Assembly: GCA_030247915.1 (NCBI GenBank)
Contig: JAPDRQ010000014.1
Span: 62,001-126,000 of the forward strand
Origin: Neophaeococcomyces mojaviensis
Taxonomy: Eukaryota; Ascomycota; Eurotiomycetes; Chaetothyriales
DNA: 64,000 nt
Direction of reading: 5' to 3'
Part shown: positions 11,693-22,199 of the stretch, piece by piece
How the letters are laid out: each line of letters starts with the position of its first letter
How positions within the stretch are numbered: position 1 is the first letter of the stretch
Made by a program: the position numbers and the translations under genes
The notes under the pieces: model-generated
The model's input: the letters and a program-made list of their open reading frames with translations, nothing else
Database searches by the model: none
What the model was told of the DNA's origin: nothing

Positions 11693-11960
11693 TGTCACAG
11701 GCCTCCTTGGCACAAGGCTAGGATGGGTCTGAGCTCTGGGTTTGGTCTGTTAGGGTAACCGGGATAGGTATAATACTAGGGCAGTGACTAGGGATCCGAT
11801 GGTATAGCCAATGCAGCACTGTATGAAGAGATACTGGGATCGGCTTAGGACTAGAACAATGATCATAGGTAGGGGTGAGGATATGACTTAGGTTGACTAC
11901 GGTAGCTATGGAACTATGAGAGGTTATCATCTCTATATATTCGTGTCGTTGCTCTGTATC
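11693..11960. repeat. LTR-like direct repeat, copy 2
   Basis: This is the partner of 10671-10870, in the same orientation and with the same TGTCACAG start. No coding remnant of a retrotransposon is visible in the roughly 820 bp between the copies. Confidence 0.5.
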
Positions 11961-13700
11961 CAAGGTAACCAAGGCGTACCAAGGCTCGACCTTGGATAGA
12001 GCTCCCTCAAACGGGGTAAATTACGTTTTTGGTATACTGCGCTAAGATAAGATCATCAATCCAAGTCGAGCGGTAGGACTTTGAATAGAAAGCGAGGTGT
12101 ACCACCCCCCCAGAACCATTGAAGCTGCCGATTTCCCGCAATATCTACCACCTTCTGAATACGTGCCGAAATGCACGCATGGTTTATTCTCTATACGACG
12201 AGAAGCTTCGAGTTTGCGGCAATTAAAAGATGATATTCTGGTTCTTGGTCTTGTATCCGGAAGGGTTTCCTTTATCTCACGTTTTATTTAAGCAGGGCAT
12301 ATATAATATAGTATCACACTCTCTTATATACTCTGATGTATTTTCAACAGCAGGGTTTGGGAAGGCTAAGGAATTATATTCTCCTTTTCTGCAAGCAGGA
12401 TTACTGCATATATAGAAAATATAGAGTATGGCGAAGAGTTTGCTACCTAATTCCTATCTTCCAGAAACGTCTAGAGGTTCAAAATTTAGCGCTACAAAGC
12501 AACAAGGCCTGAGATCCAACGCCGCTTACACCCAGCGAGTCAACATACTATGAACGAACCGATTGCGCGAAGTGGAGATCCTTATGATAAAGGAGACCTC
12601 ATCAGACCACCCAAAATAACTATTCCTACACGTACAAATTAGGTGACAGCCTTAGACAGCCTCGCCGAGGAATGGGTGTAAGGTTGTGGAGTGGGGTGTC
12701 CAAAAGTGCGCCAGAATGCACATTAATGATTTGGTTGGGGAGGAGATCAGTCGTGCAAGGTGGTAGAATATCTGTTTGACGGTCCCAGAATTTACCTTCG
12801 ATGTGCTCACCTATTTCACACAAATTCCGGTACTTGGGCGCTGTCACTCGTGTGAACCGAACCAGGAGTTGGGAAGTCTTCAATGCCGTTGTAAACGTTG
12901 TGGTAAAGGAGGGGTTCAGCATATGTAGCCATTTACCTAGAGTAAGGTATCGGTGCGTCCGGCTGGTGCAACGGAACGCTGAAGATTCTTTGTCGTTTGT
13001 TGTCGTGTCTTTAATCCTACTTCAACCATCGACTCTTGAGAGACACAGCCTTAAATGAGATATAGGCGAAGGTGGTAAAGTGAGATAAAGCGGCTCTTGC
13101 ATACATAGAGAAGAGAAATGTTACACACTGTGCAACTGGCGAGGTAGAGAATTTTGAACTATGGTATTCATGCTGTTGACCCAGAAGATGCCAAGACTCC
13201 AGGCTGAAACTGCCCTACAACGGTTACCTCAAACGTGGATCTGCGTAGCAAATCACATGTACTTCACATGATCTTTACACCTACTCATGTCTCCAACAAT
13301 TGGGTGGTATCTGCCATCTGTCCCCTGTTCCGATGTGCTAAGCTAGAACAGGTTCGACCTTTGTGCCAATGCCGTGTCCTTTCTAAGATCTTGTGAACAC
13401 ATCTCGTGTTGAGTGCGGGCTCGAAAGGCATGGCATCCCTACGCCGGTTTCTTTATAGGTGCCCGTTTCTAGTGGTTTCATCCAATAAAAAACTGTAATC
13501 GAGCTGCGCACGTACTCATTTCTTGGAATTGCTATTTTGTTTCGTGCACCAAAGAGAATTTTGGGGATGAAGGAACATTCTGTCGCCAACCATGCCTTTT
13601 CCTGGTAGTCCTATCTGACTTCTAGTCGGATGATGCATCGAGTTGAATATTTTCGCCACTCGTGCCAGGGAGCAAAGGCGTATGAGAACATGTCCACTTT
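11961..13700. other. Gene-free stretch upstream of the NLR
   Basis: I see scattered short frames without a recognisable domain. I looked here for the missing P-loop and N-terminal effector domain of the NLR that starts near 13711 and did not find them on the plus strand. Confidence 0.45.
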
Positions 13701-13710
13701 GCCAACGATA

Positions 13711-16700
13711 CCAGCATACTAAAGCTGGATGAGAACGACTCTCTCTATCCCAGTATTGACTCAAATCCAATGCTTGTGGTGAAGAGGGTGATAAGATGGC
13801 TGGAGGGACTCGAAGGCTCTCAATCTCAATGGCTGGTTGTTATAGACGAACTTGACAGCCTAAAGGCTGATCCGTCTGTGTTCATCCCAAGAGGAAAGCA
13901 GGGAACACTTTTGGTTACTAGCCGTCGCGGATCCAGAAGCTCAAATGTTTTGAGCTATCTTCCCAGGGACTGCCAAACGCTTTAAGTGGGGATTATGGAG
14001 AAGACGGAAGCCATTGAGCTCTTGCTCAGCGCTACAAATTATTCCTTTTTGACTGCACCATCTTCAGTTATTGAATCTGCAGGCCAGATCGCTCAGCTTC
14101 TCTATTATCACCCACTCGCTCTGGGCCTCGCTCACGCCTCTACTGTCCAAATTGCTGTAATAGAAGGCAATGAGTGTGCTTTGGACTTATATCTCCAGGA
14201 TTTCAAGAACCATCGGGATGTCCTGCTGAGTGACACACAGTCGCCTACTCTAATAGGATACGAAAAAACAATTCAAACTGCCTGGGACACAAGTCTTTCG
14301 GCGATCGAAGCGCAGAACAGCAATTCGACGAAGCTTCTTTCCTTCTTGTCTCACTTCCACAACGACAACATACTCTTCAATTTCTTTCGCTATGCTAGTG
14401 ATAAATTCAATGTCGGCTCTGGACCCTTCCACTCGATGTTTCAAGAATTACCAGATTGGATCCAAGACCAACTGCGCCATACCAAAGATGGTGTCTGGGA
14501 CAGTTTCGCTTTCAGACGCACATTGCAGCCGCTCATCAGCTACAGTATGGTCCAGCCAGTCTCATCGTCAGTAGGATATGGGATTAGACTCCATGGCCTT
14601 GTGCAGTGGCGTGCACAGCGCATTGGCCGTAAGAATGACTCGCTTCTTCCGGCTGTGTACGTAGCAACTGCTGCGTCACAAGAGGTTCTGTCTATTGGAG
14701 AGATTCCTCTCCAGAGGCATCTAGTTCCTCATCTTCAACAGCTCAACAAGACCGCCCACGAAGAAGCGGATGACATCCGTTTATCAAACTTCTTCAGATA
14801 TCGAGGTATGATCTATGATATCTTTGCTAGCATCTATCACCACGAAGGCTTATTTGAGGATGCCAAGCATGCTTACTTCGACGCGTTCATGGTCGGCATG
14901 TCTGCCAATGCATCGGATTCGGACAAATTATATGCTCCGGACTTGTTGCGTCTGACCCTAAACATGGCTCTAGTTCATCAAAATCAAGACAACTGGAATG
15001 CCACTGAAAATCTCCTTAAACTTGCCGAAACTCTAGGAGATGTCTGGGCAAAGAATTGGGAGCACAATACGACCTCGGAGATCCTAATGAACTTAGCTAA
15101 GACCTACCGACTTCAAGGCCGATACCAAGAAGCAGAGCAGAAGCTTTTGGTTGTGAAGACAGAATATGAGACAATGTACGGCCAAGATTCCGAAAATTCT
15201 CTAACCGTTCTAGAAGAGCTCGCTGGCGTTTACAAAGAGCAAGGACGGTGGGAGGACACAGAGCGATTATACTTAGAGATCGAAAGAACCCTGTCAAAGC
15301 CAAGTCATCGCAAAGACCACGCCGCCGTAATACACTTGGCGAACAAGGCAGAATATCTTGTTCGACGGGGTCGTTTCGTTCAGGCGGAGGAACTAGCAGC
15401 ACCAACCTTTGTGAAGAGCAAAGAGCTGTACGGTGAAGAAAACGACGCCACTTTGATACTGATGGGAGTCCTGGCAAGCATATATGCTCATACCAATCGG
15501 TGTACCAAAGCTGTACTGCTGCAAGAAGCACTTCTTTCCACGAGACGAAACCGTTATGGCCCAGAAGCACCGCGCACATTGCTAACGACCATCAATCTTG
15601 GTGCAATTTATGGCAGGTGCGGACAAAAAGGCTGATGCATTTGATGTTCTGAACAAAACGGTTCACATTTGTGGATACTCATTACCACCAGATCATCCGA
15701 TATCTATCAGAGCGAAAGGGCATCTCGTCGAGATTCTGATGAATGAAGGTGACTGGGACCGATCCGCGGAACTTCAAACACAGGTTGTCAAAAGCAGCAC
15801 CAGAGCACTAGGAGAAAATCACCCTGAGACATTGAAAAGAATAGCGGTTCTCGGGGCTATTTTCTCCAGTAGCAACCAAAGCGAAAAGGCCGAGGACATA
15901 CTTGATAAGACAGTAGCAATGGGCAGGATCTCACTAGGGTCAACCGACAGGCACTACCAAGCCTTGGTCCGGAACCAAGTTGGACTGAAGTTACAGCAAA
16001 ACAAACCTGGATCTGCCTTAATGTTGCTGGTTGAGCTCTCGATCATTCATATCCAAGAATATGGAATTGCTCATAGTGTTACCTTGAGAACGATGCTCGA
16101 AATTGGCATGGCTTTCATGGACGTTGGGTTCTTGGATGTGGCAGAAGATTCCTTTCGAATAGTTGAAGATTATGGTCTCAAGGTTTTCGAAGAAGGCCAT
16201 GCGCTTCCAATGGCGGCGATTGAAATCCTTGGAAAGCTCTACCTCCAGCGGAGACAATGGCAATTAGCCTACTGGAGATATCGATACTTGTTGGAAGTCC
16301 GACTCAAGCTCCACAGTGCAGACCATCCAGACACCATTCAGAGCATGGCAGATGTAGGCTGGACCCTACTAAAGCTGGGTTTATTGACTGAATCCGCGGA
16401 GATGCTTGAAAACGTTCTACAAGTTCGGAGGCGGTTGCCACAGCACCAAGACTCCACTGCTTTGGTCATGCTCGATCTGGGTCTAATATATATGCATCAG
16501 AACAAAACGCGAGAAGCAGAGGATATGTTGATGGAGGTTATTTATGCAGCGATGGTGAGCCGTGAGAGCGCTGCTCAAGCACTTGCATATTCAGCGTTTG
16601 AGTATTTACTCTCAATGAGTGAACACAAGGAACTGAGGGTTGATATTTCATTGCTGAAAAAATACGCTGACGGCTTCAACACGCAAGCGATGAGATTCGC

Positions 16701-16728
16701 ATTGACGAAAGGAAGAAGTGGCAAATGA
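13711..16728 (+). pseudogene. NB-ARC/TPR STAND (NLR-type) protein, broken
   Basis: The frame opens near 13711 with residues matching the lead-in to Walker B. It then shows WLVVIDELDSL (Walker B), GTLLVTSRRG (sensor 1) and HPLALGLAHA (GLPL-like box), followed by a helical linker. From about 14750 to the end lie many TPR units of about 42 residues of the kinesin-light-chain type (for example NLAKTYRLQGRYQEAEQ and ELAGVYKEQGRWEDTERLYL). Such proteins act as nucleotide-switch receptors in fungal self/non-self recognition. Defects: no P-loop upstream, an in-frame TAA at 13983-13985, and a +1 shift in an A run near 15625, after which the TPR region continues in another frame to 16728. A splice explanation for the shift was not found. 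Confidence 0.85.
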
Positions 16729-16857
16729 AAGAGATAAATGATATAGCGAGGCTTGGAGAGAAGGAGATGTACTTACTCGCTACCACAGTAAATCAAACAG
16801 TGTCAGTCATCCATATATTCTCAATGTCTGTCATTTGGGAGGTACACAGATACTCAC

Positions 16858-16986
16858 AGGTGAAAACACGAAGTCGCTCTTTGCTCCGCTGTCAAGAAGC
16901 AAACTGATAACCTCAGTAGATCCGCTGTAAATAGCCCATGTCAATTCGCCAATGCTCCGACGAGTAGCAATGTGAAACGTCTGCAT
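16858..16986 (-). pseudogene. Isolated ankyrin-repeat exon
   Basis: On the minus strand a 43-codon stretch is bounded by an acceptor-like CTTTTAG and a donor-like GTGAGT. It encodes an ankyrin unit: ELTWAIYSGSTEVISLLLDSG followed by A and K. No partner exon with ankyrin repeats is visible on either side. It is probably a relic of a larger ankyrin protein. Confidence 0.5.
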
Positions 16987-17119
16987 CTAAAAGCATATAT
17001 CATTCGGCCAAATTAGCTTAATATGTTTGAGGAGTCTCAGGTCGCTCAAGAATCTATAAGAATGCACATTCCATCCCATCTATGTGATAACCATCACATG
17101 AGCAAACGAGTCCGCAATG

Positions 17120-17503
17120 TCATGTCACGTCGACTTCTTGCACGGTCAGCGGTGTTTTGGATCCACGCAGCTCACCGCACTCAGCCACCGTCGTCATGAT
17201 GGCCGAAGCACAATCGACGTTCTCGTCGTCTTGCAGCTTCTGTAGCGCTTGCCGCCGACTCGTGCCGATGCCCCAAGCTCGGACTACGATGGCGGTGACG
17301 TGCTGTTCTCCCAGTCCATAAACTCGGCCGTATCGGATGTGGGGAACTAAGCATGACACCAGAGCCAAGGCATGGTCTTTCTGCACGATACTGCTAGCGT
17401 GTTGCTCGAACCACTGTTTCATGACGCCGTCCGCTTCGTTGGCTCCATCCAGCGATGAGAGCTGCTCCCAGAGCAGACAGACGGTGGAGAAAGGTAAGGA
17501 CAT
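17120..17503 (-). pseudogene. ATP-dependent DNA ligase, N-terminal domain fragment
   Basis: From ATG at 17503 the product begins MSLPFSTVCLLWEQL and contains FEQHASSIVQKDHALALVSC, RVYGLGEQHVTAIVVRAWGIG and LTVQEVDVT. This pattern matches the N-terminal (non-catalytic) domain of fungal ATP-dependent DNA ligases. The frame ends at once after LTVQEVDVT, where family members continue for several hundred residues with the catalytic K-x-DG motif; none of that is present nearby. It is a 5' fragment of about 127 codons. A 9-bp minisatellite lies directly upstream of the start. Confidence 0.6.
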
Positions 17504-17519
17504 GGTGGAGTCGGGGAAT

Positions 17520-17601
17520 CAGGAGGAACAGAAGAAGCAGAAGAAGCAGAAGAAGCAGAAGAAGCAGAAGAAGCAGAAGAAGCAGAAGAAGCAGAAGAAC
17601 C
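17520..17601. repeat. 9-bp minisatellite (AAGAAGCAG)n
   Basis: About nine near-perfect copies of a 9-base unit lie 17-98 bp upstream of the ligase-fragment start. Read in either direction it gives artificial open frames (KKQ or FFC repeats), which are not genes. Confidence 0.9.
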
Positions 17602-17639
17602 AGAATTCCAAATTATTCCAAGATACCTCTGGAAAGATA

Positions 17640-18770
17640 GAAATGGACGGACTCAGACTTATGTAGAAGTCCTCGCCTTGGACTTTTGACATGTGAACAG
17701 GCAGTAGAACGTGGAGATGGTTTCCACTTCCCAATGGCGATTCGGTGATGCTCGGGGCTTCGTCCATGGGCCGCTTCAGTTTGCATGACCTTCAAGGTTG
17801 CACAAGCAGCAATAGCCAGCGGCAGATGCAAGGCAGACTGCCCAGATCAGTGCTGATCCAGACTACCAGTCACAACGTCGATTCGAAGGAGACAAGGTTC
17901 TCATGCTTCGTGTCAGCTTTTCAGCATCAGCTAGTTCGAACTAGTACTTGCCCCCATAAAGCATGATCACCTCTTTGTCACACGACAACCTCCACAACCA
18001 GCCTTCCTGACATGTGCAGAAGCTCCTTCTCTCCTGGCGCACCGTCAGAACTTATCGTAGTTGCATACCGAAGCTGCGTCGATGTCATACGTCCTTAGTA
18101 GCGAGGCGTACAGGGGAAGGTTATGCGGCTCCTTACATAACCCTTATCCACCACTGGCGGAATGGTACACAAAACATCACATTCCTCCAAAGACATTTTG
18201 TTGACGGCCATCGAACAGACGACGCTGTGTAACCATCAATATCAAAGCTCCTGGCCCTTAGTCGTCCCCAGCATATAGATATAGTTATCTATCTCTTCAC
18301 ATCCCATTCCTTCGTATATCCAGCGTATAGTTTAGTCCTATACGCCAAAAGAAGAGTTTAAGTAGTGGCACTACTCAAGCCATGTTATTATCAGCAGATA
18401 TTGTCCTCGCCATTATCGGCTTAATTGTAGCCATCGCTCCGATCGTAAAGCTCGTAGTAAGTAGGATTTAGTAACAACGACAATCCCGTCGTCGATCAAC
18501 TTCTATTATAATAAACACGTACTCGAATTAGCGGCGCCTATAGCCTCAATAGCTTAGGACAAAGTCAGCTAACGAGGGAGTAAACAGGACACAACACCAC
18601 CGAGAACGTAGAAGCAGATCTCTATGCCAACGACGCCCGATCCATATCAATACGGAGTAGTAGCAGAGGTAGCTAACGATCGTGAAGTCGAGCGACCACA
18701 GCGCTTGAAGCTGCCTACATGTTCGGACAGTTGTCATTAGCGCGGGTAAGGTATTGTTTTCAATTCGATG
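17640..18770. other. Gene-free stretch with one short hydrophobic peptide frame
   Basis: Nothing recognisable was found apart from a short frame at 18383-18457 encoding a hydrophobic segment (IVLAIIGLIVAIAPIVKL) followed by a GTAAGT donor-like site. Such a peptide could be the first exon of a fungal protein with a membrane anchor, but no following exon is evident. Confidence 0.35.
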
Positions 18771-19140
18771 TCAGTCTTTATGCTACCTATTCGATGTCTA
18801 TGAGAACTGAACCTCAACCAGGCCCTCCGTCATGTGACTGTAAGCAGCCGCATCAGAGTTCGAACGCCGGCGACTACCCTTAAGTATGTGCACAGGTGCA
18901 GCACCAAAGATCTCGTCGATAGAAACGACAGTATTGGTGGAATGTCGGTTTTTGGAGGATATGGCGACCACCAAGTGAGGTGGTGTGGGGGACAGGCTCT
19001 CCACGCGTTATGTACACGACTTGTGCGACGCGTCGCAACCTCCCACACTTGCACACTCTCACACTTGCACACTCTCACACTCGACCACTTACATACCTAT
19101 GAGCGTACCGAACACGTTGTTGCTATTCGATAGTTCGACA
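18770..19140. repeat. Mosaic repeat (inverted matches at about 59395-59580 and 63340-63590)
   Basis: The first half (18770-18920) matches the reverse complement of about 59395-59580, including AGTCGCCGGCGTTCGAACT-like and ACATCGAATAG-like blocks. The second half (18915-19140) matches the reverse complement of about 63340-63590, including ACGCGTTATGTACACGAC-like and GCGACGCGTCGCAAC blocks and a short (ACACTCTC)n tract. The two halves are contiguous here but about 4 kb apart on the right. Confidence 0.8.
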
Positions 19141-19194
19141 GCGATAGAAAGAGGGAAGCTTAAATGCTTCAAACCCCTTGCGAAGACTGATCCA

Positions 19195-19430
19195 GCAGGC
19201 AACCTTCACCACAACTACCATCTCTCGTTGTCTTGATCGACGCATTCGACGAAGGCAGTGAGGACGATGTGCGACGAATGGTTAGATTTCTAAAGCGCCT
19301 CACTCGTCATGCGACTGTAGCAGCTCGAATCCTAGTTTCCATTCGGCGTCCTTTGCTATGGGAAGCAGCACGTCACAGGACGACGAAGCAGGTGTCACTA
19401 TCGACTAGTTTGTCCCTCTCAATTTTATGA
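19195..19430 (+). pseudogene. NACHT-domain fragment
   Basis: The translation LIDAFDEGSEDDVRRMVRF is a Walker B motif of fungal NACHT STAND proteins, followed by ARILVSIRR (sensor 1, usually V-x-SSR). No P-loop precedes it and no repeat domain follows, so this is a fragment of about 65 codons. Related pieces lie at 53812-54774, in a different sub-region of the domain. Confidence 0.6.
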
Positions 19431-19689
19431 GTAGAAATCTGTGGGAGGACTATCGTCCTTGCCGCACACAAATGCTTCGACTTCAGGCTCCAAATATCCT
19501 CCAAATTTCAAGGTTGCGAAAAAGAGACCTAGAACATGGCCGAATCCTCATGACGTGGTAGCCGCTGGACCAGTTGAATCCAATCCTCTGTCGCGTCATT
19601 CACTACGCTAGTGTATCTCTGCAGCAGTCTATCAAGTTCGTCTGCGAGCTGCAACCCATTCATTTTTTGCTGGGTCACCCGCATTGGGT

Positions 19690-19860
19690 ACTTAATATTA
19701 GTTAAAAATTTAAGATAATTACTTATTTAATAATCTCTAATAGTAAGTTAAACTGGAGTATTACAAAAATTAATACTAATAATTATACACTTTAATATAG
19801 ATTTCGAAAATTTAAAAAATTAATTATACTATTGTATAATACTAGCAAAATGGTCTGCAC
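19690..19860. other. AT-rich block
   Basis: About 170 bp are extremely A+T-rich with few CpA or TpG steps. It looks like RIP-saturated repeat DNA, with no coding content. Confidence 0.5.
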
Positions 19861-20320
19861 TCTAAACACAAAACTTTAGTTTGCGCTGGGGTCGAATCAG
19901 CGGCCGCTCCCACCTCCCCGTAAGGCACCGTGTCCGTGAGATCGTTTCTGTCGACTGGTTCCAGGTTAAACTGCTCCACTCAGCGAGTGCTTGCCGGTTG
20001 GATCTGGTCTTGCTCCTGTCTTGTTCGTTATAGCTGAGAGTGCTCCTTGATGAGGGATGAATGGGCCGTATTGGTCTCCCTGATTGGAGATGGATGGTTT
20101 GGACCTGTTTGCCGGCGGGTCCTTCGGAGAATGTTGGTGTGTCTTCAACCAATTTTGGTAACCTTTCCCAAAATCTTTCAGGTCTCCATTCTCGCTGTTC
20201 TCCATCAAATCGTGTATGCTTCGAACATCATCTTGCTGGTAGAAATAAGCGACTCGTTTCACCTTCCAACGATCTGGGAGTTGATCGAGAAATGTATCTC
20301 TTTTAGCGTCTGTACCTTCT

Positions 20321-21871
20321 TTAGCATGTCCTGGGGCTCCATAACCGTACGGTCATGTCAAGTGATCCAGAAGCGAGCAGTGAGCCATCGGAGGAGAACG
20401 CCACTCCCAAGACCGTGTTAGTATGTCCCCTCAGCGTCTGTACTTCGTAGCCCGTCTTCGGGTTCCATAGCCGCACGGTCTTGTCATCTGATGCAGAAGC
20501 GAGGAGTGAGCCATCAGGGGAGAACATCAGTCCGCTGACCCATTTAGTATGACCCTCTAGCATCCGTAGTTCATGGCCCGTCTTCGGGTTCCATAGCCGC
20601 ACGGTCTTGTCGCCTGATACAGAAGCGAGCAGTGAGCCATCAGGGGAGAACGCCACTCCGAAGACCAAGCTAGTGTGTCCCCTCAGCGTCCGTAATTTTT
20701 GGCCCGTCTTCGGGTTCCATAGCCGCACGGTCTTGTCATCTGATGCAGAAGCGAGCAGTGAGCCATCGGGGGAAAATGCCACTCCGAAGACCCGGCCAGT
20801 ATGTCCCCTCAGCGTCTGTACTTCGCGGCCCATGTTCGGGTTCCACAGTCGCACGGTCTTGTCATCTGATGCAGAAGCGAGCAGCGAGCCACCACGAGAG
20901 ACTGACGCTCCGGCCATCGCGTCAGCGTGTCTATCTAACTTTTGCACCAGTGGGTCAGGCATCCAAAGCGTAGGCTCCACGTTCTTAACCAGCATATCAA
21001 TCATCATTCTCGCACAAGCTGCAGCCGTGGCTGCTGCGTAAGGCTGCCACATATCATTCTTGTGGCTATCGGCGTAATCGCTGATACCTCTGATAACTAC
21101 GAAGTTTTCGAGCATACCACAGGCTTCCATTTCAACGGCAAGGGCGTTGGCCTGCTGTAACTGCTCGCGGTTAATCGGGTCTTTCAGGACAGTGTTTCCA
21201 GACGCAACAAGTCCATCGTGAATCCTTGGTCTATCCGTGGAGCGCCGCGGGCGCTGCTGAACCATGTTATGATCGCAGCCCTCGCATGTGGCAGCACCTG
21301 AGTGATGGTAGTCCACGTTATACAAGATATCTTTTTCTTGGCCGGGATAAGTCCATCCTTTATCCATCGACCTGGTCTGCATTTGAGCAACGCGGCTTTG
21401 GACTTCGGTTGCCAGCTGCGAACGATCGTAAAGGAATTCACCCAGCTCACGTAGTAAGTATTCTGGAGCTCTCTCGGGATATTTCGTCGATTTGAACCCC
21501 TGATTTGTTGTCTTACCTGATCGCCAGTCCCATATGCGAGTGGCGATTACCACATCCCCAAGACGCACATCGTTATCTCGAGACCAAATACCTCCGGCAA
21601 TACCAACGAGGAAACCATAGCTGCCATCTTCTTCCAAACTTGGATGTACCCTGACGAGTTTACTCGCGCACTTTGAAGCCTCAATGGGCCCAAACTCTTT
21701 ATAAGGCAGTGTTACCGCTACGGCCTTCCTGTTCCCAATTAGACCATAGAAGTAGTTCGTCCCACTGATTGTTTTAGAGGGCAGAATCTTATCGAAGATT
21801 TCTCGGACTGCCTTAAGCTCTGTGTATAGAGGACAGACAAATCCAATGCTAGGCTGGTCTTCAGCTGTCAT
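20321..21871 (-). CDS. Nucleoside phosphorylase-WD40 fusion (PNP_UDP_1 plus five WD repeats)
   Basis: Residues 8-295 match the fungal PNP/UDP-phosphorylase-like domain: IGFVCPLYTELKAVREI at the start, GFLVGIAGGI near 90, VRLGDVVIA near 102, LVASGNTVLKD near 221, VEMEACGM near 246 and RGISDYADSHKNDMWQPYAA near 261. Residues 320-516 carry five WD40 units with the core LLASASDDKTVRLWNPKTG, separated by exactly 42 residues. In STAND proteins this phosphorylase-like domain is normally followed by NACHT or NB-ARC and then the repeats; here the NTPase is absent. The frame stops just after the fifth WD unit (SPRTC). Another frame (QDMLKKVQTLKEIHFSINSQ) looks like a continuation, so a frameshift may have shortened the gene. 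The start is the ATG at 21871. Confidence 0.85.
   Translation of the reverse strand: MTAEDQPSIGFVCPLYTELKAVREIFDKILPSKTISGTNYFYGLIGNRKAVAVTLPYKEFGPIEASKCASKLVRVHPSLEEDGSYGFLVGIAGGIWSRDNDVRLGDVVIATRIWDWRSGKTTNQGFKSTKYPERAPEYLLRELGEFLYDRSQLATEVQSRVAQMQTRSMDKGWTYPGQEKDILYNVDYHHSGAATCEGCDHNMVQQRPRRSTDRPRIHDGLVASGNTVLKDPINREQLQQANALAVEMEACGMLENFVVIRGISDYADSHKNDMWQPYAAATAAACARMMIDMLVKNVEPTLWMPDPLVQKLDRHADAMAGASVSRGGSLLASASDDKTVRLWNPNMGREVQTLRGHTGRVFGVAFSPDGSLLASASDDKTVRLWNPKTGQKLRTLRGHTSLVFGVAFSPDGSLLASVSGDKTVRLWNPKTGHELRMLEGHTKWVSGLMFSPDGSLLASASDDKTVRLWNPKTGYEVQTLRGHTNTVLGVAFSSDGSLLASGSLDMTVRLWSPRTC
20340..20925. repeat. 126-bp tandem WD40-coding repeats, near-identical
   Basis: The GTCTTCGGGTTCCATAGCC block recurs at about 126-bp spacing (near 20452, 20578, 20704 and, changed slightly, 20830). 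The next 60 bp are nearly identical each time, with changes concentrated in a few codons. This is the pattern of concerted evolution seen in fungal NWD genes such as het-d and het-e. Confidence 0.85.
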
Positions 21872-22199
21872 GGCCGACGCGATAAATGCCTACACTTAAC
21901 AACTGCATGTGGTCGATGGTTGAAGAAATCAGGCTGAGATCATGATGTCTGTCCAGTAGTTTCATCAGTACGTAACAATGCTGCTGCAAGGTGAGAACAT
22001 ACGCGGAATTCAGACAGAGCGCAGGCGGCAGGTTAGGTGGTCTGGATAAGACGTTCAGTGGTAGACATTAAAAGCACACGAAGTGAGAGATGATCGCGGT
22101 GCTGTACGATGCAGGAAACTAAGCTAGCGCAAGGTGGATTTCTAGCCAGATGTGTTGGCCAAAGCGATCTCAATGTGGACTATCCTCTGCGCGTACAGA

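Noticed and set aside
13516..13770. Minus-strand GLPGKGMVGD as an NLR P-loop
   Set aside because: It is on the strand opposite to the NLR and lacks the K-S/T after G; coincidental similarity.
17519..17767. Protein with FFC repeats on the minus strand, or KKQ repeats on the plus strand
   Set aside because: The frames are produced by the 9-bp minisatellite and have no other coding support.
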